Assembly (NCBI GenBank): GCA_964391325.1
Contig: CAYMJM010000002.1
Location: 13,776 to 77,775, forward strand
DNA length: 64,000 nucleotides
Source of the DNA: CAYMJM01 sp964391325
GTDB lineage: Bacteria; Patescibacteriota; Dojkabacteria; B142; JAFGMG01
Direction of reading: 5' to 3'
Of the stretch, positions 36,526 to 45,153 are shown piece after piece. Each line of letters opens with the position of its first letter. Within the stretch, counting starts at the first letter, position 1. The notes beneath the pieces were generated by a model. It saw nothing but the letters and a program-made list of their open reading frames with translations. It was not told where the DNA came from and did no database searches. A program made the translations under genes and the position numbers.

Positions 36526-37206
36526 TTATTTATACGTATCCAGATAAGCCTTTTCGATTACTATATCCTGAAGTGGTTTATCGGAATAATCCGTTTGGGC
36601 TATAGCTATAGCATTCACTACATTTTGTCCAGCAATGACCTGCCCAAAAATTGTGTAATCTCCGTCAAGTCCTAAAGCTCCAGTGTCATTGTGCACTATA
36701 TAGAACTGGCTTCCAGAGGAAGCCTTAGTGGGATTAACTGTGTCTGCTTGTCTAGCTGTAGCAACTGCCCCTGCTATATGAGATAAGTCCGGAGAAATTT
36801 CAGCTTCTACTGTATATCCTGGACCTCCTGTTCCATCACCTGTCGGATCCCCACCTTGTATCATGAAGCCCTCTATGATCCTATGGAAAATAAGATTATT
36901 ATAAAAACCTGATTCCACAAGTTTTTTAAAATTTGCAACTGTTTTGGGTGCCCTGTCTCCGAATAATTTAATAGTAATATTTCCGTAACTGGTTTCAAGA
37001 ATGACTGTTTCCTCTCCTTCAGCTGGACAGGCTTTCTGCCCAGTTTGTTCTGCACATATTGTGTCGGCGGTTAGTTTTTGGATTTGTGTTGACATGTTTG
37101 CTCTGTTTGATGAATTAGAGTTATCTATAATTTCCCCTTCTTTCGTGCACCCAGTCAGAATTAATGAAAATAAAGCAAGTATTATTAAATAGCCTAATTT
37201 CTTCAT
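36526..37206 (-). CDS. cyclophilin-type peptidyl-prolyl isomerase lipoprotein
   Basis: Lipoprotein signal with lipobox LTGC (Cys20). The cyclophilin domain covers about 65-226: NFKKLVESGFYNNLIFHRII, EGFMIQGGDPTGDGTGGPGY, GSQFYIVHND and FGQVIAGQNVVNAIA. It folds proteins outside the membrane. The start is 3 bases downstream of korB, so it is co-transcribed with korAB; its 3' end abuts the convergent PEGA gene, leaving one base between the stops. Length 226 aa. Confidence 0.92.
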   Translation of the reverse strand: MKKLGYLIILALFSLILTGCTKEGEIIDNSNSSNRANMSTQIQKLTADTICAEQTGQKACPAEGEETVILETSYGNITIKLFGDRAPKTVANFKKLVESGFYNNLIFHRIIEGFMIQGGDPTGDGTGGPGYTVEAEISPDLSHIAGAVATARQADTVNPTKASSGSQFYIVHNDTGALGLDGDYTIFGQVIAGQNVVNAIAIAQTDYSDKPLQDIVIEKAYLDTYK

Positions 37207-37209
37207 GGA

Positions 37210-38091
37210 TTATTTAAATTGAGATAATAGCTCAGTTATGTCTGTTCTCTGCACTTTAGAAGTTAACGGTGTAGTATCCTTTTTAAGGTGATCAATTCTT
37301 TGGTGATAGGGGACACTTCCCTTATCTTGATAAAGTATTCCTATGGGTATACGCTCTTGTGAGTAATCTGACAATTTATAAGCCATGTCAATATTTGTTG
37401 GATCATAGTTTGGATCTTCTTCTACTTTGTATACTCTTTCCTTATACCAGCTTTGATCTAAGAATTTATTATATGTAGGACAGTGCTGCAATATTTCACA
37501 ATAACTAAATCCATCATGCTGAATAGCTGCTTTCAATATTGTTACGATATGACTTAAGTCGCCGGTATATCCTTTTGCTACAAATCCTGCCCGTAAGTTT
37601 AATGCTAATTGAGTAGGATTAAGCCTGTCTTCAATTACACCATAAGGGCTGGAGTTCATTTTCTGCCCCTTTGGTGTAGTAGGTGTTGGCTGTCCAGTTG
37701 TTAATCCGAAATCACAGTTGTTATGGACAATTAAGTTAATATTATAGTTACTTCTGATTGCATGTACCAAGTGATTTATTCCTTCATCCAAGAGTCCTCC
37801 GTCTCCTGCCACTGCTATAACCGGAAGGTTCTGATTCGCGAGTTGTATACCTGCTGCGATTGGGATAACACGACCATGTAAGCCTTTAAAGGCATAGGCA
37901 TTAATCTTATCTGCCATGTTCCCGTTGCAACCTATATCAAAACATAAAACCGCTTGTGTTGGTGCGTAGTTTAGTTCGACTAGAGCCATCTTTATAGCTG
38001 CCCAGATGGCAAAGTCTCCACAACTGGGACACCATGTGGGGTTAATCGGGCTTGCAAAATCTTTGATTGTTACATTGACATCATTATCCAT
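37210..38091 (-). CDS. korB: 2-oxoacid:ferredoxin oxidoreductase, beta subunit
   Basis: TPP-binding subunit that oxidatively decarboxylates 2-oxoacids to acyl-CoA with ferredoxin as acceptor. Seen: WCPSCGDFAIW (iron-sulfur cysteines, about 20-30), CFDIGCNG, the TPP motif GDGGLLDEG...NLIVHNN, and GLTTGQPTPTTPKG. Length 293 aa is normal. The start overlaps the korA stop (TAATG). Substrate (pyruvate or 2-oxoglutarate) is not decidable; the two-subunit arrangement is common for Kor-type enzymes. Confidence 0.93.
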   Translation of the reverse strand: MDNDVNVTIKDFASPINPTWCPSCGDFAIWAAIKMALVELNYAPTQAVLCFDIGCNGNMADKINAYAFKGLHGRVIPIAAGIQLANQNLPVIAVAGDGGLLDEGINHLVHAIRSNYNINLIVHNNCDFGLTTGQPTPTTPKGQKMNSSPYGVIEDRLNPTQLALNLRAGFVAKGYTGDLSHIVTILKAAIQHDGFSYCEILQHCPTYNKFLDQSWYKERVYKVEEDPNYDPTNIDMAYKLSDYSQERIPIGILYQDKGSVPYHQRIDHLKKDTTPLTSKVQRTDITELLSQFK

Positions 38092-39845
38092 TATTTAGAT
38101 ACAGTTTCTAAAATATCCTCCAGATAGAATGGTCTGCTGTCGTATCTGAGAATTTTATTTTTGAAATCAATTCCTGTCTCGGCTTTGATAAGCTGGGCTA
38201 GCTGTCCATTATAATTTTGTTCTACAATATACACATTGGTTTGATTTGTTCTAAAGGGTTCAAGAGCCTCTCCTTTGAATGGCCAAAGGTAAGTATAATG
38301 GATTATCTGTACTTTTTTACCCTGCGAACGTAGTATTGCCGCAGCATCCTCCAATATAGTTTTGTTTGAGCCCCAGGTGATAAATGTTATATCTGCATCT
38401 GTTTCTCCCCTGACTTCTGGATCAGGCAGCTCCTTCCTTATCAAGTCTAGTTTTTTCATTCTTTTTTCTATCTGGGTTTTTATGATAGCTTCATCTTCAG
38501 TGGAATACCCTTTAGGTGTATGTTCATCACTATTTGCAAGGAAAGTACTGCTTATCAGGCTTTCTCGCTCGTCTGAATGTTGACCTGGAAACCATCGTGC
38601 TGATATACCGGTATCTGTTACCTGGTATCTTAACTCTTGACCTGTCAAATTTCCCGGGTTTAAGACTAGTCCTCTGTCTATAGCTACTCTGTTTTGATCT
38701 GGCTCCTGGATTGTATAGGTTGTTTCGGCAATATATTTTTCTGTTAAAAAGAAAACCGGGATTTGATATCTTTCTGCGCGATTAAAGGCATCTCCAATTA
38801 AATAAAATGCATCTTCGGCATCACTACAGCTCATAACTATTCTAGGGAACTCTCCGTGACTAGTATGCATAGCCATAACTAAATCCTGTTGTCCGGTCCA
38901 AGTTGGGGCTCCAGTTGCTGCGCCATGTCTTTGTCCGAGAATGACAACAAATGGTGTTTCTGTAATTCCAGCAAGTGAAATTGTCTCGCTCATAAGATCT
39001 AGACCGCCTCCACTTGTGCCACAGAGTGCTCGAGTTCCTGCATAATTGGCTCCGACACACATATTTGCTGCTGTAATTTCATCTTCAGCTTGCTTTACTA
39101 GCATACCTGTCTTGGGAGCCCATTCTGCCAAATTGGAGAGAATTGAACTTGCTGGAGTCATAGGATAAGAGCAGTATATTTTAACTCCAGCTGCGGCTGC
39201 TCCAAGTGACAACGCTTCATTCCCGGTAATTATTAACTGATCTCTGACCTGCGGATTTGGAGTAAATGCATCAATAAAATTATGAAATTCCTCTTTTATA
39301 AATTCATAGCCTAGATTTGCACATCTTTTATTAATTTCTACGATGTCTTCTCCTTTATTAAAGACTTCAGCTATAACATTTTCTAAGGTATCAATACTCA
39401 GTCCTAAAGTTTTCCAAACAGCTCCTAATGTGACTGTGTTTTTCATTAGTGCTGTTCCTCCTGCTTGTATGGCCAGCTCCAACAAGGGAATTGGATATAC
39501 TTTGACTTTTAGTTCATTGAGCCTGGTAGCCTGCTCTGGCGTGAGGGCGTTTACTTGGTCAGTAATCAAGACTCCCCCATCACGGTCGAATTCGTCTATA
39601 TGCAAGGCAATGCTCTCTTTATTCAAGGCTAGGAGTACGTCAGTATCTTTGGTGATAGATCCGATGAGGTGGTTTGAAATTTCTATCTGATAGACATTAT
39701 GTCCGCCTCTAATAAGTGAAGGGTATTCTGTGTAACCGAAAGTATAGTAGCCTGCCCTCTTAGCTGCCTTTGATATAATTAACCCTGAACTTTTTATACC
39801 TTGTCCTGCAGCACCTGCAATTTTTATTGTAAATCGATCTTGCAT
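38091..39845 (-). CDS. korA: 2-oxoacid:ferredoxin oxidoreductase, fused gamma-alpha subunit
   Basis: N-terminal gamma domain (1-180; IKIAGAAGQGIKSSGLIIS, GYTEYPSLIRGGHNVYQIEI) fused to the alpha domain (about 200-584; GNEALSLGAAAAGVKIYCSY, MTPASSILSNLAEW, GTSGGGLDLMSETISLAG and PFVVILGQRHGAATGAPTWT). Partner of KorB. A TTGACA-N17-TATCAT promoter ends 5 bases before the ATG, so the transcript has almost no leader. Probably supplies reduced ferredoxin or acyl-CoA in anaerobic fermentation. Confidence 0.92.
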   Translation of the reverse strand: MQDRFTIKIAGAAGQGIKSSGLIISKAAKRAGYYTFGYTEYPSLIRGGHNVYQIEISNHLIGSITKDTDVLLALNKESIALHIDEFDRDGGVLITDQVNALTPEQATRLNELKVKVYPIPLLELAIQAGGTALMKNTVTLGAVWKTLGLSIDTLENVIAEVFNKGEDIVEINKRCANLGYEFIKEEFHNFIDAFTPNPQVRDQLIITGNEALSLGAAAAGVKIYCSYPMTPASSILSNLAEWAPKTGMLVKQAEDEITAANMCVGANYAGTRALCGTSGGGLDLMSETISLAGITETPFVVILGQRHGAATGAPTWTGQQDLVMAMHTSHGEFPRIVMSCSDAEDAFYLIGDAFNRAERYQIPVFFLTEKYIAETTYTIQEPDQNRVAIDRGLVLNPGNLTGQELRYQVTDTGISARWFPGQHSDERESLISSTFLANSDEHTPKGYSTEDEAIIKTQIEKRMKKLDLIRKELPDPEVRGETDADITFITWGSNKTILEDAAAILRSQGKKVQIIHYTYLWPFKGEALEPFRTNQTNVYIVEQNYNGQLAQLIKAETGIDFKNKILRYDSRPFYLEDILETVSK

Positions 39846-39850
39846 AGCTA

Positions 39851-39879
39851 ATGATATTCATCCCCTGATTAATTGTCAA
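39851..39879 (-). promoter_or_regulatory. promoter of korA-korB-cyclophilin operon
   Basis: On the reverse strand TTGACA (39879-39874), a 17-nt spacer, TATCAT (39856-39851). The -35 lies inside the 3' end of the histidine-kinase gene. The A of the korA ATG is six bases after the -10, where transcription would normally start, so the message may be leaderless. Confidence 0.6.
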
Positions 39880-40666
39880 CCTGAATTTTATTGGGAAGTG
39901 TGATTCTAAATATAGTTGGGTGTTTTAAGCTGATGTTATCTATTTCTCCAAGAAATTCTTGCTCTATAATCTCTTTACTGATAGAAAGTCCCAAGCCCGT
40001 TCCTTTTAGTGGAGGTTTAGTAGTATAGAAGCAGTTAAAAATCTTATTTTGATCTTCCTTTTTTATCCCTACGCCGAAGTCTTTGATATAAAAATAGAAG
40101 TTATGCAGGCTCTCCATTGTCCTGATATAAATATATTTACTGAATCCTCTATAGCTATCATAGGCGTCTATTGAGTTGCTAATTAAATTAGTAATCACTT
40201 GATTGAAACGGACAGGATTACCATAAAGCATTGACTCTTCAATGTCTAAGAAAATACGAACCTTGGATTTCTTTATCTTATAATCAAGCAGTCTGAGAGA
40301 ATTGGTAATTTCGTGGTTAGTTGAAAATTCCTGCTTTTCTGTACTTTGCTTTGATTGTCTGAGGAATAGCTGTATAAGTAAATCTATTTGCTCTATTCCT
40401 AACATAGCTGTTTTTATTTCAGTATTTTCTTCAATCGTAGCGTCTAAGATTTGTAAATTGATTTTTACTGTTGATAGAGGAGTTGCGATTTCGTGGGATA
40501 AGGTTGAGCTTAGTTGTCCCAACGTCACCAGTTGCGAGAGCTGTTGTAGAGACCTTGGGGCGTGAAATTTTTTGTTATTGTGGTCTGTTATTTTAGCTGT
40601 AACCAGTTTGTTTATTTTATCAATTTGCTCTCTTAGTATTCTGTACTGTGAGAAGTTTTGAGACAT
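39869..40666 (-). CDS. cytosolic sensor histidine kinase
   Basis: HisKA plus HATPase domains. Conserved His58 in QLSSTLSHEIATPLSTVKIN; N-box FNQVITNLISNSIDAYD; G1 IKDFGVGI; G2 GTGLGLSIS. There is no transmembrane or recognisable sensor domain: only about 40 residues precede the H-box, so it must sense internally or through a partner. ATG 40666 was chosen; a TTG two codons upstream is possible. No response regulator is adjacent; the OmpR-type one at 5.1-5.8 kb is a candidate partner only by exclusion within this window. Confidence 0.88.
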   Translation of the reverse strand: MSQNFSQYRILREQIDKINKLVTAKITDHNNKKFHAPRSLQQLSQLVTLGQLSSTLSHEIATPLSTVKINLQILDATIEENTEIKTAMLGIEQIDLLIQLFLRQSKQSTEKQEFSTNHEITNSLRLLDYKIKKSKVRIFLDIEESMLYGNPVRFNQVITNLISNSIDAYDSYRGFSKYIYIRTMESLHNFYFYIKDFGVGIKKEDQNKIFNCFYTTKPPLKGTGLGLSISKEIIEQEFLGEIDNISLKHPTIFRITLPNKIQVDN

Positions 40667-40737
40667 AAACAATATACTGACAAATTGATTTGTTTATAGC
40701 AATTATGTCTACAATTAGCATTGTATTGAGATACAAA

Positions 40738-40938
40738 TTAGGGTTCCTGGGTTGGTAGTGGTAGCTGTGCTTCTTTTTGAACAAAGACCCTATTTAGGTT
40801 TCGACAGGTTCTGGCAGCCTCTATTGCTATAGCAGTTAGGTTGGGATTATCCCCTGCATTGACCATTCTGTATATCCAGCCAGCATTAGGAATACGGGTA
40901 AATTCTGTGTATGGAGTGGGAATGAGGGGTGGTTCCAT
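40738..40938 (-). CDS. 66-aa Pro-rich small protein, unknown function
   Basis: Begins MEPPLIPTPYTEFTRIPNAG and ends QLPLPTQEP; the middle (IYRMVNAGDNPNLTAIAIEA) looks helical. It has no signal peptide or membrane segment. It sits divergently next to the RuBisCO gene and downstream of nothing co-directional on its 5' side. Codon composition is normal. Could be a real small gene; no homologue recognised. Confidence 0.5.
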   Translation of the reverse strand: MEPPLIPTPYTEFTRIPNAGWIYRMVNAGDNPNLTAIAIEAARTCRNLNRVFVQKEAQLPLPTQEP

Positions 40939-40995
40939 AATGTAAATTTTAATGTATGTATTTATAGCAGTTTTAATTTAATATGTAAAAGTAAA

Positions 40996-41024
40996 TTAAC
41001 AGAATAAATTACTAATGGTATACT
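40996..41024 (+). promoter_or_regulatory. promoter of the RuBisCO gene
   Basis: TTAACA (40996-41001), 17-nt spacer, TATACT (41019-41024), 27 bases before the ATG. Same -35/-10 form as the promoter at 11661-11689. Confidence 0.5.
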
Positions 41025-41051
41025 AAATTTATAATTATTATTAGTAAATTC

Positions 41052-42443
41052 ATGGCTGTACAAATTGATTATTTTGCTCCAATTGGTTGGAAACCTCAGA
41101 ATCCAGACGAAGATTATTTAGTGGCTTTTTTTCAGATAGCTTTAAAGAGAGGTATCCCCGATGAGGTATTTAAAGAGGTGGCTGCTACTGTCGCAGCAGA
41201 ATCCAGTACAGGAACTTGGACTACAGTAGATGAGGGAAGTAATGCTGGGATGGATAATGCTAGCCAATACAGAGCACTTGTTTTTGATATTGAAGAAGAT
41301 ACAAAAAGATTTAAGGTTGCTTATCCAGCTGATTTGTTTGAACACGATAATATGGCTGGGATGCTAGCTGGTTTTGCGGGCAATATCGGGGGAATGAAGG
41401 CAATTAAGGGTATAAGATTATTGGACGTAAGATTCCCAAAGAGGATAGTAAGGTCTTTTCCTGGCCCTAAATTTGGTATTGAAGGGCTGAGGAATTTTCT
41501 GGGTCATTACGATGATTTGGATGATCCTTTAAGACAAAAGATGCCTATCATGGGCACTGTTCCTAAGCCTAAAGTAGGACGTACTGCAGAACAGCAAGCA
41601 CAGCTTGCGCGAAGTATTTGGTTGGCTGGAGATGGTACATATGATTTTATTAAAGATGATGAGAATTTAACCTCGTTGGAGTTTAATAGCTTTTACGACA
41701 GGACTAAGTTAGTTTTAGGTGTGCAAAGAGAGGTTGAGAATACATCTAAAAATAAAAGATTTGCTTTATTGAATGTAACCCATTCTAATATGAGGGAAAT
41801 GATAAGACGAGCCGAAACAATCAGAGATGAAGGTGGAAGATTCATGATGATTGATGCTGTCACCACTGGGTTTGCTGCTATGCACACCATGAGACAGGAA
41901 GACTTTGGACTTGCAATTCACGCACATAGAGCTATGCACTCGTTCATGACAAGACATTCCTCTCTAGAAAAAAATTTAGAAGGTTTCAGTATTTCAATGG
42001 TTGTTCTAGCTAAAATTTACAGGCTATTAGGGGCAGATTCTCTGCACACAGGTTCCCCTAAAGCAAAGATGGAAGATTATGGAGAGAGTGAGGAGATCGC
42101 AAAAATTATGACTCAGGACTCTATCCCAGCTAATACAGTGCAATTAACATTAGGACAGGAGTGGTATGGAATGAAAGAAACTTGGCCGGTAGCTTCAGGA
42201 GGACTCCATCCAGGGGTACTGGATAAAGTTATTGAAAAAATGGGAAAGAACATCTTTATTCAACTAGGCGGAGGTGTATTGGGACATCCGCAGGGTATAG
42301 CACGGGGAGTAGAAGCAGCTCTGGAAGCCAGAAAAGCCATTGTTGCCGGGGAGACTATTTTAGAGTATGTAAAGAAAAACCCTGACTCCGCTCTCGCAGA
42401 AGCAGTCGCCGAATGGGGTACTGAACCAAAGATAGTTTACTAG
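41052..42443 (+). CDS. rbcL: RuBisCO large subunit, form III (archaeal-like)
   Basis: Carboxylates ribulose-1,5-bisphosphate to two 3-phosphoglycerates. All active-site positions are visible: Glu50 and T-G-T-W (53-56), Asn111 (GFAGNIGGMKAI), Lys172/Lys174 in TVPKPKVG, the carbamylated Lys201 with Asp203 and Glu204 in DFIKDDENLTS, His292/Arg293/His296 in HAHRAMH, loop-6 Lys339 in HTGSPKAKME, Ser382 in ASGGLHPG and GGG 406-408 in IQLGGGVLGHP. TVPKPKVG, DDENLTS, GLAIHAHRAMH and SGGLHPG match archaeal form III more than forms I or II. Length 463 aa is longer than typical form III, with an insertion around 35-45 residues in total spread over the N-terminus and 300-310. Loop 6 has S-P-K-A before the Lys instead of the usual Gly-rich stretch. 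No AMP phosphorylase, R15P isomerase or phosphoribulokinase is in the window. Confidence 0.95.
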   Translation: MAVQIDYFAPIGWKPQNPDEDYLVAFFQIALKRGIPDEVFKEVAATVAAESSTGTWTTVDEGSNAGMDNASQYRALVFDIEEDTKRFKVAYPADLFEHDNMAGMLAGFAGNIGGMKAIKGIRLLDVRFPKRIVRSFPGPKFGIEGLRNFLGHYDDLDDPLRQKMPIMGTVPKPKVGRTAEQQAQLARSIWLAGDGTYDFIKDDENLTSLEFNSFYDRTKLVLGVQREVENTSKNKRFALLNVTHSNMREMIRRAETIRDEGGRFMMIDAVTTGFAAMHTMRQEDFGLAIHAHRAMHSFMTRHSSLEKNLEGFSISMVVLAKIYRLLGADSLHTGSPKAKMEDYGESEEIAKIMTQDSIPANTVQLTLGQEWYGMKETWPVASGGLHPGVLDKVIEKMGKNIFIQLGGGVLGHPQGIARGVEAALEARKAIVAGETILEYVKKNPDSALAEAVAEWGTEPKIVY

Positions 42444-42477
42444 CTAAGGCTTAAATGGCAATCATTTTGCAGCTAGG

Positions 42478-42852
42478 CTAGTAAATGGCAGCTATTTTAA
42501 ATTGAGCATTATACAGATCTACTATCTCCCCTATTCGTTTACCTAGAATTGCCGTGACATTTTTTGCATCCACCCATAGAGTTATCTCTATATCTACAGC
42601 CACCAGCTTTACTCTAGAATTCAAGGCCACCATCAGTCTTCTATCAAGTCTTTGCTGTCTTTTGGCCTGTTTCAATACCTGCTGTGTTTTTTTTACTCGT
42701 AAATCTAGCTCAGATAATTTATTTAGGAGTTTTATATAACGTCTATTGAAAATATCTGGTTGAATTTCATTAAATTGCGTTTCATAGTTTTTATAGATAG
42801 TATTGATGACAGTAAGTTGAGCCTGTGTGTGATTGATAAGCTCCTTATTCAT
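42478..42852 (-). CDS. 124-aa helical protein, unknown function
   Basis: Not recognised. The first 80 residues are helical and Gln/Lys/Leu-rich (LNKLSELDLRVKKTQQVLKQ, AKRQQRLDRRL), likely a coiled coil; the last 45 (VKLVAVDIEITLWVDAKNVT, AILGKRIGEIVDLY) have beta/alpha character. No signal peptide or membrane segment. It is convergent with RuBisCO, 34 bases between stops, and downstream of the Smr gene after a 141-bp gap, so it may or may not belong to the B12 operon. Confidence 0.65.
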   Translation of the reverse strand: MNKELINHTQAQLTVINTIYKNYETQFNEIQPDIFNRRYIKLLNKLSELDLRVKKTQQVLKQAKRQQRLDRRLMVALNSRVKLVAVDIEITLWVDAKNVTAILGKRIGEIVDLYNAQFKIAAIY

Positions 42853-42993
42853 GATAAGCCAATTAATAATTAAAATTTAGCTTCTTATACTTAAAAACGT
42901 ATTTTATATTAAGCTGTGGCACAAAATTTTAAAAATATTTTGATTATCGAAGAGTTGCATTGCCTAGTAAGCTGATTGCTGTTAGTAAAATAT

Positions 42994-43317
42994 TTATTCG
43001 ATTAATGTAACTTCAAAAGCTCCAGCTCCCCCTCGACTATCATCTGCTTGCTTATATTTAGCAACAAGATAGTGTTTCTTCAGTAATTGTCCGACGAAAG
43101 GTCTAACAATTGGACCTTGAGGTGAATTATGTCCTTTTCCTGTAATTATCAGAAGTTGAGATAAATCGTGATTATAAGAGTCTTCCAGAAATATGTTTAA
43201 CTCACGCTCAATGTCGTATGTGGAAAGTGTTCCTCGATCATGATAGTCAAGGGTAGCTTCAGGTAGAAATGGGGTATGCTTTTGAGTTTTACTATACTTA
43301 GCGTACTTGTTCGACAT
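42994..43317 (-). CDS. stand-alone Smr-domain protein
   Basis: Smr (MutS2 C-terminal-like) domain, a nicking/RNA-binding fold. Motifs: LDYHDRG (for LDLHG) at about 23-29, IITGKGHNSPQGPI (HGxGxG-type) and GGAGAFEVTL (GGxGATxV) near the end. At 107 aa it is just the domain plus a short basic N-terminus, with no MutS2 part. It starts 2 bases after the zinc-ribbon gene, so it is in the riboswitch operon, which does not obviously explain its role. Confidence 0.82.
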   Translation of the reverse strand: MSNKYAKYSKTQKHTPFLPEATLDYHDRGTLSTYDIERELNIFLEDSYNHDLSQLLIITGKGHNSPQGPIVRPFVGQLLKKHYLVAKYKQADDSRGGAGAFEVTLIE

Positions 43318-43319
43318 GA

Positions 43320-44591
43320 TTATTTACATTGTATATCTTTTCCGCATGCAGGGCATTCTTTGTGATATGTGGCAACGTTGCCGTTTTTTACATAGAAGAT
43401 TACATGACAGCGCGGGCATTCTGTTTCATCCGGCCTTTCAGCTGATTTAGTGAAAATTTCGAAATTAGAATGCATTAACGCCTTTGTTACTTGTCCAATT
43501 GATATACTGCTGTCTCCTATAGTACCGCATGTCCCGTTGATTTGGATGGTTAAATTAAGCATCTGATTGCGTAGTAGTTCAAATTGAGTGGTTGCATCAT
43601 TAGGTGAAGAAATGTCTTCTGTCTGGGCAAGTTGGATAGTACTTTCCACTTGTCGTACCACTTCTTCTCCCCATTCTCGAACTGCTGCATCGCGATCAAA
43701 GTGTATTTTTGCTTTAATGAGGAACAGCTTGAAACTTTCAATGAGATCATTTCTATCGCCGGTAATGAAATTTGTAGCGTTATGCATAATTTCTTCTGCC
43801 AGGCTTATCACTTCAGGATTGAAATTCTGTAATTCCTGAAAAATTAATTTATCCTGGGCTTTGAAACTATCGATCGGGTAATAGCCAATATAGTATTCTT
43901 GTAACATGTCGTCGAAGGAGGCAGAATTGATGGCACTAAAAAGCGGATTTCCTAATATAACTGTCGGTGTTTCGGGCTCTGCTGCGCCTGTCAATCCATA
44001 ATCTTGCATCCAAATCTGTCTAACTCTACTATGCTCCATAAATGGTAATCCAATTACCCTATGGTTTGTTGCTCTGATAATATATTCACTAGTGGCTGTA
44101 TCGCTTTCATCTAATACAGTTATAGGCACAATCTCATATTGTGATACGAAACTGTATGGTGAGTCATAATTTTCAGCTGGGCTTTGCAAATAGGCCTTAG
44201 CTTGGTAGTTCCCTGCTTCAATGTTGGCTGTTAAAAAGCCCTGGATTTGTAAAAATGAGTCCAGTTCAGCTTCTCTTACTCTTTTTTGTGTTTCTAAGAT
44301 TCCTATCTCTTCACATGCTCTCCTATAGGATTCCTCCATAGGTTGAATCCAACCTTGAGATATAAATTTTCTCTCTCCGCTTACATAGTAATTGAATTGC
44401 GATTGAGTAAGCGGTGTTAGATATTCTTCCAAAAGTTTAAGTAATTGGGTATGTACTCCTTCTTGATTTAATTTTCCCTCATAAATATTGCATGTTTCGT
44501 GAATAAGATTAAAAGCCTCCATATTGAAGCCATTTTCAGCAGATTGCAGGTCGATTTGTGTGGATTCTTCCTCAAGTTGTCCTAAAGTCAT
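43320..44591 (-). CDS. 423-aa protein with C-terminal zinc ribbon, unknown function
   Basis: Not recognised. Mostly helical and acidic, without signal peptide. The C-terminus carries CPRC (about 395-398) and CPAC (about 416-419) followed by a final Cys, a typical treble-clef/zinc-ribbon arrangement. It overlaps the upstream DUF6580-like gene by 20 bases and is two bases from the Smr gene. Co-regulation by the cobalamin riboswitch suggests a link to B12 uptake or use, but no catalytic motif supports a specific role. It is not an anaerobic ribonucleotide reductase despite the terminal zinc motif (no Gly-radical or ATP-cone motif). Confidence 0.7.
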   Translation of the reverse strand: MTLGQLEEESTQIDLQSAENGFNMEAFNLIHETCNIYEGKLNQEGVHTQLLKLLEEYLTPLTQSQFNYYVSGERKFISQGWIQPMEESYRRACEEIGILETQKRVREAELDSFLQIQGFLTANIEAGNYQAKAYLQSPAENYDSPYSFVSQYEIVPITVLDESDTATSEYIIRATNHRVIGLPFMEHSRVRQIWMQDYGLTGAAEPETPTVILGNPLFSAINSASFDDMLQEYYIGYYPIDSFKAQDKLIFQELQNFNPEVISLAEEIMHNATNFITGDRNDLIESFKLFLIKAKIHFDRDAAVREWGEEVVRQVESTIQLAQTEDISSPNDATTQFELLRNQMLNLTIQINGTCGTIGDSSISIGQVTKALMHSNFEIFTKSAERPDETECPRCHVIFYVKNGNVATYHKECPACGKDIQCK

Positions 44592-45144
44592 ATTTTGTCT
44601 CTAACTTATTATTGGTACGATTTAGACTGATTTTGAATTTCCAGTTTATTATTATGTGTGTAGCTAGGAAAATTGCAGGAACTATAATAGCGTTGCCTGC
44701 TAGTTGGTTATATAGAAACGGAAGTCCGTTTATATAACTTTGGAGCAGTCCTTCTAAATTCTTAGAATACATATTTGTGGTTACAACTACTCCAAAATTT
44801 GTCCATAAGAAAAAAATAATGGTTGATAGCAAGCCTAATCCTTGTATGACACTTGTGCTTTGAAGTAATGAGAATTTCCTCCTGCGTATAGTTTCTGAGA
44901 GCAACGGACTAAACAAAAACCCTGTCCAGGTGAATATAAAAATTGAAGAATTGCCAATTATAAAATCAGAAATGATAAGAGAGACGAATATGGTTAGGAA
45001 ACCAAGCTTTTTATTTAAAAAAAAGCTTGAAGCCAAACCTGTGGCGGTTAAAAATTCTATATTGTCTCCAATGTGAAATAATGTTCTTGTAAGAACAGTA
45101 ACTGTTATGAAAAAAACTGGGATTAGTATTTTTCGTGTGCACAT
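44572..45144 (-). CDS. DUF6580-like membrane protein, probable ECF-type substrate-binding component
   Basis: About 190 residues with five to six predicted helices: MCTRKILIPVFFITVTVLTR, FLNKKLGFLTIFVSLIISDF, SVIQGLGLLSTIIFFLWTNF and others. The segment TNFGVVVTTNMYSKNLEGLLQSYINGLPF fits the DUF6580 pattern of TNFG...MYP-x-T-LEGL-x-x-x-Y-x-x-ALPF that I know from ECF-like S components. Directly follows the DUF4430 gene (9 bases). With the cobalamin riboswitch upstream, cobalamin or a precursor is the expected cargo; energising subunits are not in the window. Confidence 0.7.
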   Translation of the reverse strand: MCTRKILIPVFFITVTVLTRTLFHIGDNIEFLTATGLASSFFLNKKLGFLTIFVSLIISDFIIGNSSIFIFTWTGFLFSPLLSETIRRRKFSLLQSTSVIQGLGLLSTIIFFLWTNFGVVVTTNMYSKNLEGLLQSYINGLPFLYNQLAGNAIIVPAIFLATHIIINWKFKISLNRTNNKLETKYDFRTT

Positions 45145-45153
45145 TGTACTAAT

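Noticed and set aside
41052..42443. Full Calvin cycle or AMP-salvage operon
   Set aside because: Phosphoribulokinase, AMP phosphorylase and R15P isomerase are not in the window.
43320..44591. Anaerobic ribonucleotide reductase because of the C-terminal CPRC...CPAC and B12 context
   Set aside because: No ATP-cone, no Gly-radical motif and no reductase core motifs; only the zinc ribbon is shared.
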